Shown: positions 1 through 11,820 of the stretch, in pieces
Numbering within the stretch: position 1 is the stretch's first letter
Layout: every line of letters begins with the position of its first letter
NCBI GenBank assembly: GCA_964035545.1
Contig: OZ037769.1
Location: 12,015,633 to 12,079,632, forward strand
Reading direction: 5' to 3'
DNA length: 64,000 nucleotides
Source: Bugula neritina
Taxonomy: Eukaryota; Bryozoa; Gymnolaemata; Cheilostomatida; Bugulidae
Notes under the pieces: model-generated
Seen by the model: only the letters and a program-made list of their open reading frames with translations
Told to the model about the DNA's origin: nothing
Databases searched by the model: none
Translations under genes and position numbers: made by a program

Positions 1-1475
1 GTTATTATGTTGATTTTTGGCAGCGTGATAGATGCGAGAGACTTATAAAAGGTATTTACAGAAGAAACTGATGGGTTTGATGGACTGCTAACAGTATAAA
101 TTAACTTATCGGTGAATTGCTACTGCAATCTGAGCTCAACTCTTTAGAATAATAGTCTGAATCAGTAAAATATTAATATATACAGCACCCCTACATTCCT
201 ACGACAGCAGTTTTATAACATGATGAACGATATGACTGAAATAAACCAAAATATCTGTTTTATCTCAAAGCTAAATATTCACTGTACAATGGGATATTAA
301 ACTCTAAACTTTGAACTTACATATGTACTATAAGTAGAATGTAAAAATTTGAGACATAGGTGGCAATGCTCTTGACTGTCTGTCCCTAATCTGCAAACAT
401 GTCGGTCAGCATGACAAAATGTATTTTCGGTTGTAAGAGATGGAGGGTTCCAACTTTTTAGCAAATCGAATGACTTGTATACACTAAACAGTGGCAAGCA
501 TAGAGTAATATATCAAACAGTTAGCAATAAATGAGTATGTTCAACAGTTAGATACACTTGTAGTGATATATTAAACAGCTAGTATTAAAGTAATATAGTC
601 AACCGTGAGTAATATAGCAATATATACAACAGTTGATAATAATATTATATTAACATATTCAAAAGTTAGTAATACAGTAATATATTCAACAGTCAGTAAT
701 TTAGTAAGATATTCAAAAGTTAGTAATAAAGTAATATAGTCAACAGTTAGTAGTATAATAAAATACTCAACATTTAGTAATATAGTAAAATATTCAACAG
801 TTAGTAATAATATAGTAATCTACTTAACAGTTAGTAATATAGTAACATATTCAACAATTAGTAATATAGTAACAAATTAAACAGTTAGTAATATAGTAAT
901 ATACTCAGCATTTAGTACCATACTAATATATTTAACAGTTAGTATTATAGTAATATATTAAACAATTAGAAATATAGTAATAAATATTACACAGTTAGAT
1001 ATACTAACAGACTGCAATAGTCTAGTCTCTGATAAAGTTAAACTAAGTCTAAAAGTATCGTAATAAGTAGTCAATGAGAGAGATTTGGGAAACTCTGTGA
1101 GGTATTCTTTAAAGTTGAGATGATAAATTGGGTCAAAGAAAATATCTGGGTCAGTTTCATAAGTATCTAATAGCTAGTATACTATAGATACTAATAAGTT
1201 CATATACACTTGGATCTGCCAAAAAAACATGCAGCTGTAACAGCATAGCTGTGTCCTATGCAGTTGACAGAATGGCACCTGTGCTGGCTAGTCAACTTAA
1301 GATTTGATGCTGTGATGGAAAGCAACAGCAACTTGGACAGCAACTTGGCATTGTGCCTAACAAGGTTGATCCAGGGTATAATGGGCACACTCTAAGTTTA
1401 ACTATACCCATTATGTAATCAACATAAACAGGTTAAAGAAATTCAAAGCAATACAAAGGATTGGTATGACACTCC
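1..1475. repeat. Left arm of a large inverted repeat
   Basis: Read in reverse complement, this segment matches 10245-11405 over almost its whole length. The outer end (about 1-300) matches 11110-11405, and the inner end around 1380-1475 matches 10245-10340 closely. The left arm is longer because its internal minisatellite (about 480-1020) has more units. The arm may continue left of the window, so the true outer end is unknown. No coding frame is supported inside it. Confidence 0.85.
480..1020. repeat. AT-rich minisatellite in the left arm
   Basis: Tandem, diverged units of roughly 25-32 bp built on a core like AACAGTTAGTAATATAGTAA. The reverse-complement array lies at about 10690-10930 in the right arm with fewer units. 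Confidence 0.8.
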
Positions 1476-2509
1476 TTCTACTATATATCATACATAATAT
1501 AAACTCCTTCTACTATATCAAATAGTATAACCTCCTTTTGTGTAAATTACTGCAGTCAGCAGAAACCAACCTTTAGAACACCAAATATTTACAGATAAGA
1601 ATGTGTTATTTTAAGGTGTCATGTGGTAGAGATTATTGCTGTACTAGATACGCCCACCTCTGATACCCTACTCTTATCTACTCTTTTGTTTGTACAAATG
1701 TTTGCACCTTAACTGTTATTAACATAGGTGGATAGGTATAAAGATATGTCAGTGATGATGAAATAGATAATAATGTTAATAGTCTAGAAGTAACCTCCCA
1801 AAAAAGGCTCAAAAAATTGGCTTATTACACTTTACTAGGTGGCCACTAAAAAAAAGTTGTTTCTAGATTAGAATTTTGTGCTGATTATAAATCTACAAAC
1901 TGTAGCATTCTGTCTCTACCCAAACTCAAGTTATTGCAAAAAGCAAAACGACATTTTGGATAGGTCATGATAAAAAGAAATGTGGATTGTGCAAAATAGT
2001 ATCCAATTTTACCAAGCTATCTTGAAGAAAAAATATATGCTGAAAAATAAAAAATAATTGCCTATTACCTAGAATTCTATGCTGATGCTGAATTTAAAGA
2101 CTGCAAGACGCTATCTCAAATTAAAACCAAGTTGTTTACGTAAACATATATCTTCGTTATGAATCGACATACTGCATGCTGCATAAGCATATATACAGAA
2201 TAATTGTATGACCAAGCTATTTATACGAAAACAAAAAAAGTCATACTGATGTGTGAAAAAACTGTATTCATAAAATTATAGCACAAAATAAATGTTGAAA
2301 GGAATAAATATTGAAATCTTTTGAACACAGCCCAAGTGAATCATATGCTAGTCTGTCAGTAGCCGTTAAACATTGGCAAAAATCAACAAGATCCTGTAAA
2401 ATTATTTAGAGAAACAGAAGCATGAGAGATGATCAAAATCAAATTGTTTATAGCAAAATATATAACACATGTCTAAAAATAATGCTTTATTATGAAAAAG
2501 TATTCCTGT

Positions 2510-3230
2510 CATCATTGTCGCTGTCGTCAGTCTCATCAGCTTCTTCTTCCCCAATATAGCGCAATTCTTTTCAGACAATACTTACATTGACAAACAACAG
2601 TGCATGCACTGCTTTTGAGACTTCTGACATCCACATCTTGATATGTTGCAACTGATCTTACAGGAGCAGTTTAAACTTTCCAATATGCATGTTCAGGTGC
2701 GGGAGCTTGAATCATTCACTTTATATTTATGCTGCCATGATTCTCAACAATCTACCTATGATGTTCTGGAGGTGGTGTATCAATATAGGCTGTTGTCGAT
2801 AACCCTTCTCCAATTGGCTCCTGATAATTTGCTCTTTTTACATCCAAATTTAATTTATCTTTTGTTGGAGGCACACTGTATTGAGTTATTTTAGACGGTG
2901 AACAAAATACAGCGTATCGGACGTCATCTGTATTTGAATTTTTTGCTCCATAAAGTTTACAAACAAATTGTTCTACTTCAGCCGCTGTAATGGCTGGTAT
3001 AGCTTGAAATACTTTTTGAGGGGTTCAAAGCTTCCCATACATTCTGGATATTTCCTCAAAAGAGAGTAGGCTGTGCGCTATCCTTTTCTATAAAAAGCAC
3101 TGTAGTCGAATCTCAACCTGTTGAAGCATGAAATCTAGTAAGTGCTGCACACAACTGCGGTCCGAATTTATTTGCTGCAATGTTGAAATCCAAATACCTA
3201 ATATGATTATGGTTTCTTCCCAGATAGACA
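2510..3230 (-). pseudogene. Relic of a TGCD/RANYQ-motif gene (nuclease-like)
   Basis: A conceptual minus-strand reading gives a frame with QLCAALTRFHASTG, then a stop (TGA) where a Cys is expected before Asp. After a frameshift come AFYRKG-like and EVEQFVCKLYG segments and then PPTKDKLNLDVKRANYQ. An acidic tail (GEEEADETDDSD) follows about 200 bp later. The order HA-TGCD ... FVC-LYG ... PPT-D-L--H--RANYQ is that of an uncharacterised family common in invertebrate genomes; its TGCD block recalls the helix-hairpin-helix of FEN/XPG-like nucleases (inference). At least two frameshifts and two stops make it a pseudogene. Confidence 0.6.
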
Positions 3231-3959
3231 CTATTTTTATTTTGCTACCATATATATTAATATTACCTATAAAACTGTTGTATTGATTGCTAAATAGCAT
3301 AATATGCTAACAGCTATAATAGCTAACATGAATTATTTAGAATAATATTCTATTGATTTTACAAATTTGTGTGGGGCAAAAAGTAGTAAATTAATACATT
3401 AATAATAGACACTATTTTTAATTGATACTTATTAACAAAATATCTTTTCACACAACGTGTAAGATGTATAAAATATACAAAATTATTAAGTTAAGGCAGA
3501 TCAAAGAAATTTATTTATGTGCTAAATAACAAGCAATTAATCCAAGTTTATTTCAATAATATTAAAGCAGATTGCACATAAAAATACATTTTACCAAAAA
3601 AAATAACAAGCGTGTAAGTAGGCAGTTTAGCCTAGCCTCTATTTGGGATGATACCATGATTACAACACCCGCGAAAAAATATAATTGGCAAGATAAGGTA
3701 ATGTCTTGCAAATATAGCGAAAATTAAGATGAAAACATCAGTTTCTTGAGATTTGATTATTACGCTCCGGCTGTTGATGTTCATAAGATATTTTGCATGT
3801 AACAAAGTTTGTGTACCTGCTTCCTCGTGATCTGATTGTAAGCATTTGAGTTCTGCTTTCTTAGGAATTCCACCATGTTTGAAAAATTCTAGCTGAATGC
3901 AATTTTTGTTTGGTATGCAACAGCTATAATAACAATATTGTTCTCTAAAGTATTTCTAC

Positions 3960-6900
3960 TCCATTTTTCACACAAAAATGCACCAGTCTCAAACGCAGCT
4001 TGTTCTATTTGCTAATAAGAAATTATTTTTGTGACAACTGGCACACAGGAAAAAAGTACATGCCTATGATTTTTGAATAAGATAGCCCAAGATCATTTTT
4101 CTAATGGGTGGCTTAAATATATAACATATATATTTAAAATTAGAAGAAAGCTTTAGGGTATTTCTTTTGCAACTATAACTGAGCTAGATTGACTATAGAG
4201 TCGTTATATTAAGATAGTATAAAAATATGCATTTTAACCAAAAGCATTGTTTTAAAAACTAAAATTAATTGCTTATGTATATATTATAGTTCAGCTTAAA
4301 TTTATTGGCATAGCTCAATCGTACACATTAAAAATATTATCATCCGATATGTCCAGACCAACCTGCTCATGCTTCTCATTACTTTTTGCAAAAGTAGTTA
4401 TTATAATAAAAATCATGAGGAAAATCATTACCAGACACAGATTTACTTAGAATTTGACTCTTTTACAGCTGATCAATAATAATGTTTGCTTTATAACTAA
4501 AATACCCATTCCTTTGCTTGTTTGTTTGTCCATATAGTCTGCATCTTTTCAGATTTTTTCACATGAAAATCACTAGAATGAAACTCAGAGAAGTGAAAAA
4601 CACATCTATGATTATCTGCAAAAGTTTTTGCTAGTATATATAATAAACTAGCTTCAATAATTTCAAGATAATACTTGACAGATTTGGACAAAGTTGTGGA
4701 GAAACAACTCCTGTAAGATTTTAAAGAGCTTTTGTGACTCACTATAGGTGAACAGAACAATTTAGAATTTTTATAACAAAAAATTGAGAAGAGTATCTAT
4801 AATTATCAGCAAAATTATTTGGCTTATATAGAATAAATTAGCTTTAATAATTCTAAGATATATAGCCCATTCACAAAAACATCAAGAGGAGACAAATCCA
4901 TATTCATTTTAACAGTTTGAAGCGCTTTTGTGGCTAACTGGGTGCACAGAGCAGTCTAGAGTTTTCACAGATTAATTAAAACCCTTAAAACTCTCCATTT
5001 CTAAAAGAATTGCGTGGCCACCTCTCGGAGTGTAATGAGTGAAAGATAATTGGAGGTTACTTGTAGACTACTAAGCATAATAATTGTTTAATTCATATAC
5101 TAGCACTTGTAACCAGTGCATGTCATTTAGCAACATTATACAATTTATTTATGTTATTGTCATTTAATTATAAAACAAAATAGGAAAAGCGGGTACATTT
5201 GTATTTGGCGAATATACTTGGTAAAGTGCTCCTGAAATAAAACATTTCACAGTCTATTTAATTATAGAGTTCTGTTCTGTTAGTTTTTGAAGATCAATGA
5301 GAATATAATTGTAAAACGTTGCAGGCTTTTTACCATTTCTTTGTAGACATACCACTTTTCTAAATAGATGTTTGAGACCTGTCTTTTTTTTCAAAACCAC
5401 AAAAATGGCAAACAGCTCATATATTGCTGTTTCAATAGTGATTGGTAAACATTCATTCTTCTTGCTACAAAAGTATATGAGATGCAAAGACACATTGTTA
5501 ACAAATGTGATTATATTTAATATTGTGCTCATTATTTTTAGAGAATATTTATTTTAAGCTAATTTTTGAACTTCAAAAATTAAAAAAATCCAAATTTTGT
5601 TATTTTACATCACTGGTAGAGGCTTTGTTAATAAAATCACATGTTGCACCTATTATAAGACACTACCATGTATAGTTGCCAGATATATTTTAGGCTGCTG
5701 ACCCACAAACCAAAAATTTAGAAACAAATACTTCAAAAAAATTCTTTTAAAACATTAAAGCAAAGAAAGCTGCTGTATTTGTACAATAATTTACATTAGA
5801 ATTATAATAACTAACCCAACTTTTTTATACTATGTATACAATAAAATTCTGTAATATTTTGTAATCACTCAAACAAACATTTATTTTGTTTCTGTAGTTT
5901 TAAAAAACAATTTATCACATATTAGTACGTTTTTTAGTTGAAGTGTTTTTGCTCTTTATAGCTAGCCTGGATTTTCACATAACAATTTTTAAAGTTGTGA
6001 TGAGCTTGAGTATCAAAAACAAGAAAATTGAATTATAACAAGTTAATCATAAATAACAGAAAATATATTTATATCTACTGCAGATACTCTTAAAACTTAC
6101 GACTTTGCAAAAAATGACAACATTGTTAACTATAAACTTTTACCGACTGCCTAGAAAATTACACATTTCTTATAAGAGCTTTTTTTCAAATGAGCATAAT
6201 ATATTTTAATGTAAAACAACATATTTAGCACATATCAAGGAAATTTAGGAAGATGGCCTACCAGTTTTCATACTTTCGATAATTTAAGGTTTGCAGTGGA
6301 CTAGTACTAAATGGCCTACAGAACATTTATTTTAAACGTACTGCATTACTAATAGTCTAGAAGTTTTAACCTTTAATTATTTTTCACTTGCTACGCTTTA
6401 AGGGCGGGTCATGTACACATTCTCCTTAAAAATGGAGAGTTTCAAGGATTCTAATTAGTCTGCAAAAGCTCTAGATTGTTCTGTGCAAACAGTTAGTCAC
6501 AAAGGTCTTCAACTTTATGGGAGTTGCTTTCTCCATTATTTTGGCTAAATATCTTAAAATTATTAAGGCTAATTTATAATAATGTTGTAGTTTTATGCAA
6601 AAAACTACTATGTGTAGATATGTGCGTCTGAGAGAGCTAGAACATAACTTTTTGTATTTATCCAAGAGAGAGAACTGTGAGTGTTTCGAAAATGATAATA
6701 TATATTTACAAACATAACATTGGAGAAAAGATATCAGATAAAACAGTAGTATACAACATCAGAACTATACATGAGTAGCAATACTAACTAAATACTACTG
6801 GGTGCACGGATTGTCTTGCTTATATTATAGGGGAGCTTAATCCTTTTTGGCTCGCAAGTTCAGGTCCCCCTGCAGATGACTATCTGTAGCGGAGGCCACC

Positions 6901-7690
6901 ATTCAGTCAAGTGCTGCCATGCGGCATGCATGGGAGTGTCACAGTAAAAAATAAAGATGCATAGCCAGTGTGCTTGCAGTAGTGTTAGTTAGTTGCTTAG
7001 ACTATGGTTCATATTGTGACCAAGGGAGGGGGTAGAGCATGATGTATGTCACGGTCATCACAATATAATACACACATAGAAACTTCTGCAGATGATCATA
7101 GATGCATTTTTCACTTTCTTGTAATATTTTTGTGAAAGCATCTGCATGAAGGAAAGTGGACCATGAAAAAACAAGAAAGCTGTAAAAATGTCTAAATATG
7201 GGTGACTCTATGTCTGATAATTATATTGATTGTCATCATAATTCTAAATATCACAACCAAGCACTTTTGCAAAAGATGGTAATGAGAAGCATGAGCAAGT
7301 TGATTATGGATTCTGAAGGATATTTTTAACTTGTGTGATTAAGCTTTACCAACAATTAATTTAAATCAAACGATTTATTATACATGTATATGCAAGGCTT
7401 TTAAAGCACTGCTGTTGATTTATAAATGCATACTGTTCTTACTATATTTTAATAGTGACTTCAGATCGGCAAAATTTATTTAGGTTAGTTATATTTACAG
7501 AGAAAATTCTCTAAAGATTTGCTATAATTTAAAATATATAATATGACTATGTTTAAGACACCAAATTGAAAAAAGATCTGGTGCTTTATTTAAAGATTAT
7601 GCGGGCAAGTACTTCTTTTATAAGCATTGCCATTTGTCAGAAAAGATAATAATTTCTTATTAAAAAATAGAACAAGCTGTTTGGGGCTGG
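3960..7690. repeat. Nested imperfect palindrome centred near 5.7 kb
   Basis: Several block pairs are reverse complements in mirrored order: 3980-4120 with 7560-7690, 4110-4170 with 7490-7545, 4350-4420 with 7240-7320, and 4870-5078 with 6340-6560. The arms are diverged but colinear. The centre (5080-6340) is AT-rich; no gene or RNA feature is supported there. Confidence 0.7.
4500..5000. repeat. Direct tandem duplication of about 230 bp
   Basis: 4570-4765 and 4780-4985 are diverged direct copies. Both run through a TATCTRTGATTATC-type start, AATAATTTCAAGATA, then GAGCTTTTGTGACTCACT / GCGCTTTTGTGGCTAACT and AACAGAACAATTTAGA / GCACAGAGCAGTCTAGA. Confidence 0.6.
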
Positions 7691-8240
7691 TGGAGTAAAC
7701 CGGAAACACTAACACCAAGTATCATTACAAGTGCTGGTTAATTATGACAGACCTTTATTACATTTAAGTGAAGGGTTGCCTAAGGCTGCATGCAGGCTGC
7801 TACAAAAATATTGTTTATCCAATTTTAGGCAAAACTTTAGCTATCAATTCAGAAATTATGGAGGAAGCTTAGATGATAGCATTGAAACTATGACTCCAAT
7901 GCAAGTTTCCATAATGCATAAAGCATTTAGTCTAAAAGTAATCTCCAATTATCTTTTACTCAATACACTCCGAGGGTGAGCCAAGGACAAGCTGATTGAG
8001 TAAGCAAGAAACACTACCACCAGTTGCACCATCCTAAGTCTGAAGAGATTATTTAAAGCAAATCTACCATATTTGAGTTGAGGGCTAACTATAGGCATTT
8101 ATTGCTGAACTATAAAAATATTTCCTACACAATGTTTGACAGCATTTTGGCTATCACATTAGAAAGGATGATAGAAGGCTAGAAGATGGTAAAATAAAAC
8201 TACAAGTCTAATGCAGAGTTTCTCATCATAAGCATAAAAC
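7690..8240. repeat. Direct duplication of about 250 bp
   Basis: 7690-7935 and 7990-8240 share order and wording, for example GGAAACACTAACACCA / AAGAAACACTACCACCA and CATAATGCATAAAGCA / CATCATAAGCATAAAAC. A TAGTCTAAAAGTAATCTCC-type repeat end lies between them. Confidence 0.55.
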
Positions 8241-8850
8241 ACTGCTATAACTAAACAGTTTATAACAAAAAAATAATTCACGAAATCAAGATTACCGCTT
8301 CCAATCTAATTGAATTCCCTACATGCTTTCACATTCTTTTAGAATTTTTTTTCTGATAGGCTCACAACACTTACTTACAATGTTAAACTCAGTCTATACT
8401 ATGAATAAGATTCTTATTAACCTATATGTGTCTTCATGAATGCTACCGAAGAGGAATTGGCCACAGATTGCTGGGCTTCACACATTCATCATGCCTAAAA
8501 CTCAACTGCTCTCTTTGGTGGAATTGCAGGACTTTAAGAACTGAAAACTGTTCATCCATTTTCAGTTTGTATGTTGACACACTCCTTACAAAAATTATTC
8601 TAACAGCGCATTCTTATAATTTTTTATGCAGAGTAGAAGTTTTCCGTGACTTATCCAGAAATCAGTTTTAAGATTAAGGACAGATTAGGGCATGCTATGA
8701 TAAATGGTCATGAAACAGCTGTTTATAAGGGTTCCAATCAAAATTTCTAGACAATTTTTCTGGCGATAAAGAAAAAACCTCTGGTACCTTTGTTTTTGTT
8801 TGAAACGTAAATAACAGAAACTATACTTTCTCTCTGTGAACTCTACTTTA

Positions 8851-9046
8851 TACGACTTACATAATTATATCATGTTATAAATTTAAGCATGCACTTGACT
8901 TCAGTTGTCTTATGAACTCTACTACGTTTTGAAAATTTTGGCTAAATGCAGGTTTTCTCAAATGCAACAACGTAGTAGAGTTCATAAGACAACTGAAGTC
9001 AAGTGCATGCTTAAATTTATAACATGATATAATTATGTAAGTCGTA
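8851..9046. repeat. Perfect 78-bp inverted repeat with 40-bp loop
   Basis: 8851-8928 and 8969-9046 are exact reverse complements, I found no mismatch, with a 40-bp spacer. Perfect arms in an otherwise diverged repeat province point to a recent or conversion-maintained structure. A transcript from either strand would form a long perfect RNA hairpin. No known microRNA sequence is claimed. Confidence 0.9.
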
Positions 9047-9324
9047 TTCATATGTCTTTAACTTTTTAGCAATGCTTGCTAGCATTTCGTACCATAGAAC
9101 CTTGTACTATAATGATTATATTTGTGTGTGAATTTAAATTAAAATACTCCTCGTGTATTATTTTATGAAGCTCTCAACTTCAAGTCAAAGGAGACTTTAA
9201 CTACAACTATATAAATATAATATTATTTTAAATTTATGCATTCCACTTTGTTGTAAAGCACACAAGTTCATACCAAAAATTCACATGTTTAAGTATCAGT
9301 TGACATTTTATGAAGTGAAATTGA

Positions 9325-9699
9325 TTGATTGATTGATTGATTTTATTTCTATCACTAACATGATATATGTTGTGAAAAAAGGTGTTAAATACCGATGCCC
9401 ATGATATTAAAAATGATAACAGTGTAAACATACATGGCTTAAAAATAGGAGTAAAAAGTCTCTGAGGCTGGAAGTTCAATTAACAAAAATTATTATACAA
9501 GTTTAGTTAGCTTGAGTGCTGCCTGGCGTATCCTAGGTGTATGTAATAATCCGGGCAGTTCATCCAGCTTGTAGCATACAGATTGTACATTGGTCAGTAT
9601 GATGGCTGGCAGGGGAACTCTTGAGTTTTTAACTTGATGTTTCACACGAACCCGGCTCGTTTTCCTCTTTTTCTTGCTCTATAAAGTATTCCAGGGTCA
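9325..9699 (-). mobile_element. Internally deleted LINE: coding head joined to tetranucleotide tail
   Basis: Minus-strand translation of 9699-9507 gives RARKRGKRAG, a frameshift, then VPLPAIILTNVQSVCYKLDEL. That is the characteristic start of the endonuclease domain in L2/CR1/Rex-type LINEs (PPLP-I-L-NVQSL-NK-DEL). Instead of the rest of the endonuclease and reverse transcriptase, about 140 bp of non-coding sequence follows and then an AATAAA(ATCA)n-type tail at 9346-9325. The central several kb are missing. It could not move without a partner. Confidence 0.65.
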
Positions 9700-9717
9700 A
9701 CATTTTAACTATGATGT

Positions 9718-9970
9718 AGTAGAAGGAGTGTATACTATATTATCAAATAGTATATACTCCTTATACTTTATCATATAGTATATACTCCTTGGACTACATC
9801 ATATAGTACACACTCCTTCTACTATATCATAATATAGTATACACTCCTTTTACTATATCATATAATATACACTCCTTCTACTATATCATATAGTATACAC
9901 TCCTTTTACTATATCATATAGTATACACTCCTACTATATATCATATAATATATACTCCTTGGACTATATC
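9718..9970. repeat. Tandem array with palindromic 28-bp unit
   Basis: About eight diverged units of the type ACTCCTTCTACTATATCATATAGTATAC; the TATATCATATAGTATA part is itself nearly palindromic. Two related units lie at 1470-1540 at the inner edge of the left arm, so this array sits symmetrically inside the outer inverted repeat. Confidence 0.8.
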
Positions 9971-10244
9971 AAGTACAGTGTTTTCTGAAACAAAACTTTT
10001 AGACACTTTCATAAATATTTACAGTTCAGCCTGTCTGCTTTTAATTAAATTCTGTATTTTCCTATCTTTTGTATACATTTTTACAAAAATATTTGCTATT
10101 TGATACTCTCTCATGTTGGTTATTGAGAGAAAATATGTAGGTAATGATTAAACAGATGACCATGTATTGCTCTTTAGTCTCATCAAAGATGCCAACCTAA
10201 TAGATGATGGTATATGTAGACATATATGTGGTAAGGAGTACATT

Positions 10245-11405
10245 AGATACTCCTGTCATACCAATCCTTTGTATTGCTTTAAATTTCTTAAACCTGTTTA
10301 TGTTGATTACATAGTGGGTATAGTTAAAAATAGAGTGTGCCCCTTATACCCTGGATCAAAATTGTTGGGCACAATGCCAAGTTGCTGTTGCTCTCCATCA
10401 CAGCATCAAACCTTAAGTTGATTAGCCAGCACAGGTGTCTATCTGTCAACTGCATAGAACACAGCTATGCCGTTACAGCTGCATGTTTTTCTGGCGGATC
10501 CAAGTGTATATGAACTTATTATAGGATCTATAGTATACTATTTGATACTTATGAAACTGACCAGATATTTTCTTTGACCCAATTTATCATCTCAACCTTA
10601 AAGACTACCTCACAGAGTTCCTCCACTCTCTATTATTGTGTGCTTATTACGAGACTTTCAGACTTAGTTTAACTTTATCAGAGATTAGACTATTGCAGTC
10701 TATATTAGTATGTCTAACTGTTGAATATATATTACGATATTACTAACTGCTGAATATATATTACTATATCACTTAATGTTGAATATATTACTATATTACC
10801 AACTGTGGTATATATCACTATATTACCAACTGTTGAGTCTATTACTATATTGCTAACTGTTGAATTTGTTGCTATATTACCAACTGTTTGATATATTACT
10901 CTATGCTTTTTACTGTTTCGTGTATCTAAGTCATTCAATTTGCCAAAAAGTTGGAACTTTTTATCTCTTACAACCGAAAATACATTTTGTCATGCTGACT
11001 GACATGTTTGCTGATTAGGGACAGACAGTCAAGAGTATTGCCACCTATGCCCCATATTTTTACATTCTACAAGTACACATGCAAGTTCAAAGTATCGATT
11101 TTAATATTCTATTGTATAGTGAATATTTAGCTTTGAGATAAAACAGATGTGTGTTTGGTTTATTTCAGTCACTTTGTTTATCATTTCATAAAACTGCTGT
11201 CGGTAGGAATGTAGGGGTTCTTTACATATTATTATTTTACTGATTCGCACTATTATTCTAAAGAGTTGAGCTCAGATTGAAGTATCAATTCACTGGTAAG
11301 TTAATTCATACTATTAGCATTCCATCAAACCCATCAATTACTTCTGTAAAGACCTTTTATAAGTCTCTCCTATTTATCATGCTGCTGAAAATCAACATAT
11401 TAACA
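10245..11405. repeat. Right arm of the large inverted repeat
   Basis: Reverse complement of 1-1475 with small indels and fewer copies of the internal minisatellite. Its outer end lies only about 270 bp upstream of the TATA box of the GTPase gene. The arms are far longer than those of ordinary cut-and-paste transposons. A foldback-type or large terminal-inverted-repeat element is the simplest reading. Confidence 0.85.
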
Positions 11406-11615
11406 CCAATGCTTCCTTAATCTTTCTCTCATGTTAATTAGTCATAACTTTCTGTTATGTTGAATAGTAATAATTTTTTGTTTTCTGTAAAATAATAGAT
11501 ATCAACTACTCTACTCCAAATACATATATAGTGTGTCATCACCCTCGTTTTACTCCCTTACTGTTGGCTAAGGGTAGTGCCCTTTGATGGTTGTCACAGT
11601 ATCAAAGCAATTAGA

Positions 11616-11705
11616 TCAACCAATAGAAACTCTGCTCTACTAATTACACACCCACCATCACACTGTGGACTATAAAAACCCAGTGTATACTTCGTCTCTC
11701 ATAGC
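11616..11705 (+). promoter_or_regulatory. CCAAT/TATA promoter of the GTPase gene
   Basis: A CCAAT box (11620-11624) is followed by CTATAAAAA at 11670-11678 and, about 27 bp on, a TCTCATA initiator-like site near 11697. The spacing fits a focused RNA polymerase II promoter. The first splice donor lies 120 bp downstream. The start site is inferred, not measured. Confidence 0.65.
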
Positions 11706-11820
11706 TGAGAGCAACTTGCTCATAGTTCTGTATAATATCATACTGTATACTTGGTATGATCTACATAATATCCATATTACTCTCTGCACGCAAGAACTGC
11801 TCTTTGGACAGATATTGAAA
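11700..11820 (+). other. Noncoding exon 1 of the GTPase gene (5' UTR)
   Basis: The segment runs from the predicted start site to AAA|GTGAGT at 11820/11821, a strong 5' splice site. It has no useful reading frame. The next good acceptor, TTTTACAG at 13287-13294, is followed directly by ATG. Exon 1 is therefore untranslated in this model. Confidence 0.55.

Larger units (their letters stand above)
1778..5080. repeat. Repeat element with inverted TAGTCTAGAAGTAACCTCC-like ends
   Basis: The left end (1785-1850) and, in reverse complement, the right end (5020-5078) share the pattern TAGTCTA(G/C)AAGTAACCTCC, then TTACACT or similar, then GGCCAC. Related ends recur at 6345-6420, 7925-7980 and, inverted, 13030-13110, so this is a dispersed family. 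The decayed gene at 2510-3230 lies between the first two ends. Exact termini and target duplication are not resolved. Confidence 0.5.

Noticed and set aside
480-1020. CRISPR-like array of short repeats
   Set aside because: Units are diverged, spacers are absent, and the array belongs to an AT-rich eukaryotic minisatellite.
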